Shown here one piece after another: positions 1 through 5,691 of a stretch of DNA of 5,691 nucleotides (its first letter is position 1; each line of letters starts with the position of its first letter). Location: positions 1 through 5,691 of the forward strand of contig JAPPKV010000005.1 of the NCBI GenBank assembly GCA_028819775.1. Reading direction: 5' to 3'. The notes below the pieces were generated by a model that saw only the letters and a list, made by a program, of their open reading frames with translations, had not been told where the DNA came from and searched no databases. This DNA is from Gammaproteobacteria bacterium. Its GTDB lineage: Bacteria > Pseudomonadota > Gammaproteobacteria > Pseudomonadales > Azotimanducaceae_A. The position numbers were made by a program, and so were the translations under genes.

Positions 1-164
1 CGCAGCCGGATGGCAGGACTCTCATCGAAGCCACGGTGCCGGATACGGCGGACTTGCGGTGGTGGCTGTTGGGGTTCGGTGCCGGGGTGGAGGTGCTCGA
101 ACCGGAGGAGTTGCGCGCCGAATTCGCCGATCAGGCGCGGCGACTGGGTACCATCTACGGATAG
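1..164 (+). CDS. WYL-domain transcriptional regulator, C-terminal end (5' end outside window)
   Basis: Only the last 53 codons are present, read from base 3 to the TAG at 162-164. The visible peptide has the tail typical of WYL-domain regulators: a beta strand (TLIEATVPD), then RWWLLGFGAGVEVLEP, then a short charged helix (EELRAEFADQARRL) and the end TIYG. The W-x-LGFG-x-x-VEVLEP-x-x-LR pattern is the usual C-terminal extension (WCX region) of HTH-WYL proteins. The N-terminal winged helix and the ligand-binding WYL core lie outside the window, so the DNA-binding part and target cannot be judged. Members of this family are cytoplasmic transcription factors thought to sense nucleotides or small ligands. 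The gene ends 22 bp before the FAD oxidase on the same strand, so the two may be co-transcribed. The family call is from pattern recognition on a short fragment. Confidence 0.8.
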   Translation, partial: QPDGRTLIEATVPDTADLRWWLLGFGAGVEVLEPEELRAEFADQARRLGTIYG

Positions 165-186
165 TGACGGGCTTGACGGACTTCCG

Positions 187-1791
187 ATGACGGCACGGGC
201 GGAACGGCGCAGCTTTTGGACTTGGGGCTACATCTCGGACGAGCCGAGCATCGCCGAACGCCGGGCGGCGGCCGAGCGCTTGTCGGCGCGAATCGGCGAG
301 GCGGTCGAGCCCCCGCCCGTACCGGTGATCGACGACATCGTCCTGCCGGCACCGCGGCTAAAGGTGCCGGACTCCCTAACGGGCTGGGTGTCGACCACGA
401 CGGCGGAGCGCGTGACGCACACCTACGGCGGTCACTCGCTGGAACTGCTGAAGGCGTTGCGCGGCGACTTCGATCACCCCCCAGACGCTGTTGCCCACCC
501 GAACAACGAAGACGAACTCGAGGCGACGCTGGCTTGGTGCGACCGCGAGGGCTACGTGGCCATTCCCTACGGCGGAGGCACGTCGGTGGTCTGGGGCTTG
601 AACGTGCCGGGCGGTGCGAATGCCGCGGTGACGATTGATGTCGACAACCTGAACGCCGTCCTTGAGGTCGACGAGGTGTCTCGCGCCGCTCGTGTCCAGG
701 CGGGCATCCTGGGTCCGGACCTGGAAGCGGCCTTGAAGCCCTTGGGTCTGACGCTCCGCCACTTCCCGCAGAGCTTCCCCTGGTCGACGGTCGGCGGTTG
801 GGTGGCAACGCGTTCCGGCGGGCACTACGCGACCAACCACACGCACATCGACGATCTCGTCGAGTCGACGCGGATGCTGACGCCGAGGGGTTGGTTCGAA
901 TCCAGGCGCTTACCTGGGAGCGGTGCCGGCCCGAGTCCCGATCGTCTTGTGCTTGGCTCCGAAGGAACACTCGGGGTCATCACCGAGTGTTGGCTACGGC
1001 TCCAGAAAAGACCGGTGTACCGTGCCACGGCCGGCGTTGCATTCCCGTCCTGGGAGAGCGGCTGCGAGGCGGTGCGAGCCATTGCCCAGGCCAAGCTCTG
1101 GCCGGCCAACCTGCGCATCCTGGATCCGGCGGAAGCCGAGTTCTCGGCGGGTCTGTCGGGTAATCATGCGCTGCTCATCATCGGCTTCGAGTCGGGCGAT
1201 GTTCCCCAGGGCTCGAATATCCGCGCCGCGGTTGGCATTGCCCGGTCGTTCGGTGGCGTCATCGAAGACGACGCCATCCTCGTCGACGACGGCACCGGCC
1301 AGGCAACCGGCCGCGGCGGGGCCGTCGGGGCATGGCGAAATGCGTTCATCGGCGTCAACGCGGGGCTCGCGGCCGGACTCGGCCTGCTCGCGGACACCTT
1401 CGAGACAGCCATCACCTGGGACCGTTGGCCGGACTTCGACGCGGAGATCCGCGAACGAGTCGGCGTCGCTTTGCGTGGTGCCCTGCGCGGTGCGAGGCTG
1501 TCGTGCCGTTTCACGCACGTCTACCCGGACGGGCCGGCACCCTACTACAGCTTCAGCGGTATTGTGCCCCGGGGAGCTGAGATGGAGCGTTGGCGGATCG
1601 TCAAGGAGGCGGCGACGGAAGCGGTGGTCGCGGCAGGCGGCACGGTGACCCACCATCACGCCGTGGGACGCATGCACCGTGCCGGGTGGGAGGTCCAGCG
1701 TCCGGCCCTCTTCGGAGACCTTTGGCGGGCTGCGAAGCGGAGCGTCGATCCGAACGGGATTCTGAATCCGGGCGTGTTGATCGATCCCTGA
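187..1791 (+). CDS. FAD-binding oxidase, alkyl-dihydroxyacetonephosphate synthase (AGPS)-like
   Basis: A complete 534-residue flavoprotein of the vanillyl-alcohol-oxidase/FAD-linked oxidase superfamily. The N-terminus has FWTWGY, like the W-x-GWGY of AGPS. The FAD-binding (PCMH-type) domain spans about residues 97-265, with IPYGGGTSVVWG at 126-137, STVGGWVATRSGG at 200-212 and LGSEGTLGVITE from 256. The C-terminal FAD-oxidase domain follows (about 270-532), with LRILD (Arg310), FETAITWDRW, CRFTHVY (Arg441), Tyr453 at the position of the AGPS catalytic Tyr, and HHH at 489-491 matching the AGPS triple His. It ends with the family motif VDPNGILNPG. AGPS swaps the acyl chain of acyl-DHAP for a fatty alcohol in ether-lipid synthesis, but bacterial relatives of this length are mostly uncharacterised, so the substrate is open. 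No transmembrane segment or signal peptide is seen. ATG 187 was chosen because it follows the WYL stop, has a weak GACGGA Shine-Dalgarno 6 bases upstream and begins the family-like sequence. The reading frame stays open further upstream, but that stretch overlaps the WYL gene and looks unlike the family. Confidence 0.88.
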   Translation: MTARAERRSFWTWGYISDEPSIAERRAAAERLSARIGEAVEPPPVPVIDDIVLPAPRLKVPDSLTGWVSTTTAERVTHTYGGHSLELLKALRGDFDHPPDAVAHPNNEDELEATLAWCDREGYVAIPYGGGTSVVWGLNVPGGANAAVTIDVDNLNAVLEVDEVSRAARVQAGILGPDLEAALKPLGLTLRHFPQSFPWSTVGGWVATRSGGHYATNHTHIDDLVESTRMLTPRGWFESRRLPGSGAGPSPDRLVLGSEGTLGVITECWLRLQKRPVYRATAGVAFPSWESGCEAVRAIAQAKLWPANLRILDPAEAEFSAGLSGNHALLIIGFESGDVPQGSNIRAAVGIARSFGGVIEDDAILVDDGTGQATGRGGAVGAWRNAFIGVNAGLAAGLGLLADTFETAITWDRWPDFDAEIRERVGVALRGALRGARLSCRFTHVYPDGPAPYYSFSGIVPRGAEMERWRIVKEAATEAVVAAGGTVTHHHAVGRMHRAGWEVQRPALFGDLWRAAKRSVDPNGILNPGVLIDP

Positions 1792-1814
1792 TCGTTCCCG
1801 ACCGGGGTCCGAGC
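1792..1814. other. Convergent intergenic junction, no clear terminator
   Basis: Only 23 bp separate the stop of the FAD oxidase (+ strand) from the stop of the TonB-C lipoprotein (- strand). I see no GC-rich hairpin followed by a T tract for either direction. A 6-bp inverted repeat, CTGATC at 1788-1793 and GATCAG at 1824-1829, spans the junction, but its 30-nt loop makes it a poor terminator. Termination may be Rho-dependent or may run into the opposing gene. Confidence 0.6.
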
Positions 1815-2876
1815 CTAGAACTGGATCAGCCTGAAGGTTGTTCCCGGATCACCAACGAGTTGGAGGTGGCAAGGCAGGTACTCCCGTTCGATCTTGTATT
1901 GGAGATCCGGGTCGAAACGAAGGAATACGTACTTCCTCGCGCAACGCAGCTTGATTTCCTCGATCTGGCCCTCGACATCCGCGAGGAAGAACTCGTCCTT
2001 GAACAACTGGTAGCTCCAGGTATAGCGGTCGCCGAAGTCGCCGGGCACGGAATAGCCGCGGTCATCGAGCCGTAGGGTCTCGAGTTCGTCGACGACGGCC
2101 CGCAATGGGTTCAGGAGTTCGTCGTCGAGCGGGTATTCCGACAGGGTCTCGAAAGTCTGGATCGCCCGGCCGAAATCCTGAGTCTTGACGAGTAGCAGGA
2201 AGCGCGCCCGCTGCAAGGAAGTGTAGAGCGACTCCGGCACGCGCTTCTCTGCGGATCGGTGGCCGACCGCGCGGTCCAGCGCCTTGAGCTGCTGTTGTTC
2301 GTTTCCCCACGTGGCGTAGTAGCCGGATTTGGCGACATGCAGAAACGCGTCTTCGTATAGGTTCAACGGCCCGCTCGAATCGAGTTCTTCGAACAGGCTG
2401 TCCGCTTTCTCCTGATCGCCCTCGCCGATCGCTCTCATGGCGGCCCGGTAGATCCTGACGAACCACGCCCGGGCACCCGAGCTGTCCATCTCGAAGTGGT
2501 AGTAGAGGTGGTGCCCTGCGTCGAGCGGCTTACCCTCGAATCGCGCAGGTTCGAACCGGGACTTCTCCAACGCGCGTATCGCGGCGTCGTGGAACACCTC
2601 GTCTCCCACCGATTCGGTAACGACGATCTCGTAGGGCTGGCCGTCGGTGTCGACCATGAAGTCGAGGCGCACCCAGCCTTCCTTGTTGTTGCGCACCGCC
2701 GTGAGCGGGTATGTCGGCGTGGCTCTCGAGACGCTGTGCGGCCGCGAATAGACTTCCAGTTCGACGGCATCTGTATCGGCTGCCGATTCGGTAGGCGGGG
2801 AAGGCGTTGCGGGTTCGCCGCCGCAGGCCACGGCGGCGACCATCGCGCCGAAGGTTCGTAGGATTGTAGTCCGCAC
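1815..2876 (-). CDS. Predicted lipoprotein with TonB C-terminal domain, helical (TPR-like) middle and beta-rich tail
   Basis: 353 residues from GTG 2876. Residues 1-18 look like a short lipoprotein signal: Arg2 and Arg7, a hydrophobic FGAMVAAVA stretch and Cys18 in a relaxed lipobox (A-V-A-C). Gly at +2 would favour the outer membrane under the E. coli Lol rule. A short Pro/Ser/Thr/Asp-rich linker (about 20-47) leads to a TonB C-terminal domain (about 50-130: TPTYPLTAVRNNKEGWVRLDF, VDTDGQPYEIVVTESVGD, then AAIRALEKSRFEPARFEGKP). Residues about 138-265 are helical and TPR-like without clear consensus repeats. The tail (about 268-353) is beta-rich with Cys312 and Cys336. TonB-C domains bind the TonB box of outer-membrane receptors, but no long membrane helix or proline-rich spacer is present for ExbB/ExbD coupling. 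It lies 47 bp after the receptor gene and is probably co-transcribed. The start is uncertain: GTG 2924, overlapping the receptor stop, would give a 34-residue leader, while ATG 2843 would leave only six residues before the Cys. Confidence 0.82.
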   Translation of the reverse strand: MRTTILRTFGAMVAAVACGGEPATPSPPTESAADTDAVELEVYSRPHSVSRATPTYPLTAVRNNKEGWVRLDFMVDTDGQPYEIVVTESVGDEVFHDAAIRALEKSRFEPARFEGKPLDAGHHLYYHFEMDSSGARAWFVRIYRAAMRAIGEGDQEKADSLFEELDSSGPLNLYEDAFLHVAKSGYYATWGNEQQQLKALDRAVGHRSAEKRVPESLYTSLQRARFLLLVKTQDFGRAIQTFETLSEYPLDDELLNPLRAVVDELETLRLDDRGYSVPGDFGDRYTWSYQLFKDEFFLADVEGQIEEIKLRCARKYVFLRFDPDLQYKIEREYLPCHLQLVGDPGTTFRLIQF

Positions 2877-2896
2877 GGGGTGTTCTCGGTGGAGTG

Positions 2897-2913
2897 CGCG
2901 CCGGCAAGGCGCG
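2897..2913 (-). other. Small GC hairpin between receptor and lipoprotein genes
   Basis: On the - strand, CGCGCC and GGCGCG form a perfect 6-bp GC stem around a 5-nt loop (TTGCC). It sits in the 47-bp gap after the receptor stop and 20 bases before GTG 2876. No T tract follows, so it is not a standard terminator. It could attenuate, stabilise the upstream mRNA end or simply reflect GC richness. Function is unproven. Confidence 0.35.
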
Positions 2914-2923
2914 GTTTCCCTCA

Positions 2924-5691
2924 CTATAGGGTGTGGACCAACTCCATGAAATACGCGCGTTCGGTCCAGGGGCTCGTGACGTCGGAATACGACGCGCTCC
3001 TGGACTGGTAGCCGGTCGGATTCCACGACGTCTCCACCCACCGGGTGTGACCGCCCGCCAGGTTGCTGGCGCCAAGGTTCAGCCGCATGTTCTTCAACGC
3101 GCCGAAACGGTCATTGCCAAGTCGATAGGTAACCGCGAAGTCCAGTACGACCGGATACTTGAGCAAGATGCGGGAATTGATGTCCCCGTACCGGCGATCG
3201 GCGTCGTCGCGGTGCGAGGCGTTCAGTCCGAGGCGCCAGTTGCCCCGGGTCCAACCGAAACGGGCGTGCTGCTTGAACTTCGGCACGGCGTACGGGAGGC
3301 CGACAAGGTCTTCCGCGACCTCGCTCGAGCCTAGGCGTGATTCGAACCGGTCGTACATCGTCACGCTTGCACTCAAGGACCAGGTACCCCACGCCGTTTC
3401 GCGTTGGTAGTCGGCTGTCCAGTCGTAGGTGCCAACGATCTGCGAACCGACATTGGCGGCGCGCGCGTCGATACCCAGGAACTCGCCTTCCTCGTCGAAC
3501 CGGTAGACGCTGCCATAACGTTCGAACAGATCGTCGGTGAGCCGGGGTATCAGGCTTAGGGTCATCGGTGTGACGCCATCGATCCGGTCGCGGAAGTGAA
3601 TCTTCGAGTAGTTGAGAATCGAACGGAATCCCTTGAGCCGGGCGGGAGTGAACTCGATACCGTATGACCAGGACACCGCCGATTCGCCTCGCAGGGACGT
3701 TCGGCCGCCGGAGACGATCGTCGCATCGCAGGGCCGCAAGGGGCAGCAAAGCACGTCGGCGGCACCTCCCCGGTCGTCAAGAAACGCCGATAGGGGGGTT
3801 GTCGTGGTTGGCAGCGAGGACAGCCAAAGGGGAGGTGCTGCGAACGATGTCCCCTTGCGCAACCGGACGCGCAGGTCGTCGTTGATGTTCCAAACGGCCC
3901 CGATGGACCAGGTCGTGTTGGTGCCGTGGAGACTGGTGTCCTCGCGCCGAACTGCCGCGTTGACGGACAGCTTCTCCACCAGCGGGCGTTGTGCGACTAG
4001 GGGAACCTGGAATTCGGCAAACGCGCCGGTGACCGCGATGCCACGTCCCGGGACGTCGCCGGCGGCGTCGGGCAATACGACCCCGTCGATGCCGGAAAGG
4101 TCGGGGTTGTCATCACCCGGGGCCCCCGGGTGAATGGGAAACATGCCGATTGGACCATGAGCCACGATGGGAAGGTGTCGCGCCAGGGCATCTCGCTGAT
4201 GCTCGAAACGGACATCGGCCTCTCGGGAGGACACGCCGAACAGGACGTCGAGATCGCCGGCGGGCATGGCGGCGAAGGAGCGCTTGAGGGTGAACTCGAC
4301 TAGGAGATCCTCGTTGCTCGCATCGAATGTCTGGTCGGAAAGCAGGAACGGGCGGTAGCGGTCCTCGGGCGAGGCATGGGTCGACGTACCGAACGAGCCG
4401 TCGAGCAGGGCGTCGCGGAGCGCCTCGCGCGACAGTTCATGTTTGGTCGTCGAGTTGCTGTTTTCCCGGGTATGGTCGACGCCGAGGTGCCATTCCCAGC
4501 CAAGCAACGCGTCGAAGGATCCATCGACATTGGCGGACAGGGTCCACCGACCCGATCTTGCTTGCGTGAACATGGCTGGCAGTTCCGCATCGCCGAGCAT
4601 TTGGGCCGCAAGGGCCGATCGCGATGGCGGGTCATCGCTTGTGGTCGCCGGAACGTAACCGGTCCTGTGCTCGGTCTCCCCGGGCGTGTAGGCCAGCGAT
4701 ATCGACGTGTCCATGCCGCCGGGCAGGTCCTGGTCAATAGCGACTCGGAAATAGGTTCGCTGCCGACTCGCGTATCGCTCGCTTTCCTCAAAGAGCAGAT
4801 CGTCGCCGAAGGAGGGGTTGGCGCCTGCCAGGAAGTCCTGCGCCGGGTCGTCGTAGGGAATACGGTTCTTCGTCGTGTAGTAGCCAAGCAACCCGGTTGC
4901 CCTGCCCGACCCCCAGGCCTTGGTGCTGGCGAGAACCGCGTTGACCCCGTCGAAGGCACCCGCAAGCCCCGTCGTGCGTCGGAGCTTGACGGTGGTCCCT
5001 TCGTGCTGGTCGCGCAGGATCACGTTTACGATGCCGCCCACGGCGTCGGATCCGTACAGGGCGGAGGCGCCGTCGAGCTGGATTTCGACCCGTTCCACCA
5101 TGTCCATGGGGATGCTGGAAAGGTCGGCGTAGCCACCGAGCAGGCCCGAACGGCCGATTCGCTTGCCGTTGACCAGGACCAGCGTCCCCCGGGAGCCGAC
5201 TCCGCGAAGGTTCATCGGCGTCATCCCCAGCGACAGGTTCGTGGCCTGCATGAGCCCGAGTTGCTGGCTGTCCACGCCCCATGCCAGATCCTGGCATTGC
5301 TGCACGAACGTCGTGCCGCCGAGCGAGTCCGGCTCGTTGGCGAGCAGGTCGATGCCCGGATTGAGCGGATTGCCGCCGGGGATGTTCTGGGGGAGGTCGT
5401 CGATCGCACCGCCGATGCTGCCGTCGCCCGGGTCGGTCACCACGACGACATGGCTCGATACCTGCGACGGCGGCAGCCCGATACGGCTGCCGGTGACAAC
5501 AACATCGGGCGGACGGGCGTTGTTCGCCCGCGTTAGCGCGTTCTCCTCGGCAAGGGCTTGGGCGCTTTGAAAGGGTCCGGCGATGGGTGCGACCAGATCG
5601 CCCGGAATGGATTCGTCCGGTGGCATCAGGCTCGACGGGACCGGGGACACGAGCGCCGGCTTGCGGGAGACCACGACGCCGCTGTCCTGGT
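2924..5691 (-). CDS. TonB-dependent outer-membrane receptor (5' end outside window)
   Basis: About 921 residues are visible and the frame runs open through the right edge. GTG 5674 is in frame but is most likely internal. Numbering from it, residues 1-55 are a low-complexity linker. The sequence just before and at the linker start (QDSGVVVSRK) could be the end of an N-terminal STN domain, which is an inference. A TonB-box-like/plug start PDVVVTGSRI lies at 56-65. The plug (to about 235) shows MNLRGVGSRGTLVLVNGKRI, the DLSSIPMDMVERVEIQLDG segment and ASALYGSDAVGGIVNVIL, all hallmark plug motifs. The rest (about 240-916) is a beta barrel with alternating aromatic strands such as WHLGVDHTRE, YGIEFTP and WRLGLNASHRDD. 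The protein ends in ERAYFMELVHTL, where the last residue is Leu, not the usual aromatic. It transports or senses an unknown ligand across the outer membrane using energy delivered by TonB. The TonB-C lipoprotein lies 47 bp downstream. The promoter is outside the window. The ligand cannot be inferred. Confidence 0.93.
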   Translation of the reverse strand, partial: QDSGVVVSRKPALVSPVPSSLMPPDESIPGDLVAPIAGPFQSAQALAEENALTRANNARPPDVVVTGSRIGLPPSQVSSHVVVVTDPGDGSIGGAIDDLPQNIPGGNPLNPGIDLLANEPDSLGGTTFVQQCQDLAWGVDSQQLGLMQATNLSLGMTPMNLRGVGSRGTLVLVNGKRIGRSGLLGGYADLSSIPMDMVERVEIQLDGASALYGSDAVGGIVNVILRDQHEGTTVKLRRTTGLAGAFDGVNAVLASTKAWGSGRATGLLGYYTTKNRIPYDDPAQDFLAGANPSFGDDLLFEESERYASRQRTYFRVAIDQDLPGGMDTSISLAYTPGETEHRTGYVPATTSDDPPSRSALAAQMLGDAELPAMFTQARSGRWTLSANVDGSFDALLGWEWHLGVDHTRENSNSTTKHELSREALRDALLDGSFGTSTHASPEDRYRPFLLSDQTFDASNEDLLVEFTLKRSFAAMPAGDLDVLFGVSSREADVRFEHQRDALARHLPIVAHGPIGMFPIHPGAPGDDNPDLSGIDGVVLPDAAGDVPGRGIAVTGAFAEFQVPLVAQRPLVEKLSVNAAVRREDTSLHGTNTTWSIGAVWNINDDLRVRLRKGTSFAAPPLWLSSLPTTTTPLSAFLDDRGGAADVLCCPLRPCDATIVSGGRTSLRGESAVSWSYGIEFTPARLKGFRSILNYSKIHFRDRIDGVTPMTLSLIPRLTDDLFERYGSVYRFDEEGEFLGIDARAANVGSQIVGTYDWTADYQRETAWGTWSLSASVTMYDRFESRLGSSEVAEDLVGLPYAVPKFKQHARFGWTRGNWRLGLNASHRDDADRRYGDINSRILLKYPVVLDFAVTYRLGNDRFGALKNMRLNLGASNLAGGHTRWVETSWNPTGYQSRSASYSDVTSPWTERAYFMELVHTL
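4113..4133. repeat. 21-bp near-perfect palindrome inside the receptor gene
   Basis: Two 10-base arms, TCACCCGGGG and CCCCGGGTGA, are exact reverse complements around a single central C. The element is inside the coding sequence and encodes roughly HPGAPGD (residues about 514-521 from GTG 5674), a Pro/Gly-rich loop of the barrel. The pairing is seen directly. Any role, for instance an mRNA hairpin or a protein-binding site, is speculative. Confidence 0.6.

Noticed and set aside
10..186. Upstream extension of the FAD oxidase reading frame to an ATG at 10
   Set aside because: It overlaps the WYL gene tail, which reads convincingly in another frame, and the extension has a Cys/Arg/Gly-rich sequence unlike the family N-terminus.
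155..970. Long - strand open frame (271 codons) opposite the FAD oxidase
   Set aside because: It has an Arg/Ser/Pro-rich, low-complexity translation typical of antisense shadows, and it overlaps conserved flavin-binding motifs on the other strand.
1292..1314. Short direct repeat of ACCGGCC in the FAD oxidase gene
   Set aside because: Seven-base repeats are expected by chance in GC-rich coding DNA and there is no further copy at regular spacing.
1590..2075. + strand open frame (161 codons) crossing the convergent junction
   Set aside because: It runs out of frame through the end of the FAD oxidase and then antisense to the lipoprotein gene, with no coherent domain or start signal.
2897..2913. 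Intrinsic terminator between receptor and lipoprotein genes
   Set aside because: The hairpin is only 6 bp and no T tract follows on the - strand, so it is listed as a small hairpin only.
2877..3041. Longer start of the TonB-C lipoprotein at base 3041
   Set aside because: It would overlap the end of the receptor gene by more than 100 bp and the added residues look like out-of-frame coding. GTG 2876 gives a plausible lipoprotein signal.
4376..5536. Long + strand open frame (386 codons) opposite the receptor
   Set aside because: It is antisense to a well-supported receptor gene, is Arg/Val/Gly-rich without recognisable domains and is explained by GC-rich codon mirroring.

Overview
The window is G+C-rich DNA (low-to-mid 60s percent by eye) that is almost entirely coding, and it comes from a Gram-negative bacterium. 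The outer-membrane TonB-dependent receptor and the lipoprotein signal next to it require a double membrane. The style of the receptor and of its TonB-C partner fits Proteobacteria, perhaps an environmental gammaproteobacterium, but nothing here fixes the taxon.

Layout: on the + strand, the last 53 codons of a WYL-domain regulator (1-164) are followed after 22 bp by a complete FAD-dependent oxidase of the alkyl-dihydroxyacetonephosphate synthase (AGPS) / FAD-linked oxidase family (187-1791). On the - strand, read from the right edge, a large STN/TonB-dependent receptor (2924-5691, missing its 5' end) is followed after 47 bp by a predicted lipoprotein with a TonB C-terminal domain (1815-2876). 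The two pairs converge, with only 23 bp between their stop codons and no convincing terminator.

Function: the - strand pair looks like a two-gene uptake or sensing operon, with an outer-membrane receptor and a periplasmic TonB-C protein that may contact it. The partner is unusual. It appears to be lipid-anchored instead of carrying the membrane helix that couples ordinary TonB to ExbB/ExbD, and it has a long helical region and a beta-rich tail after the TonB-C domain. The + strand pair is a probable regulator-plus-enzyme arrangement, and the oxidase keeps the FAD site, the Tyr and the triple-His cluster of AGPS. No RNA genes, insertion sequences, CRISPR arrays, phage genes or attachment sites were seen. 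The most interesting items are the lipid-anchored TonB-C protein and its uncharacterised tail, the AGPS-like enzyme with an altered substrate-side motif, and a 21-bp near-perfect palindrome inside the receptor gene. I do not see a clear novel multi-gene system.
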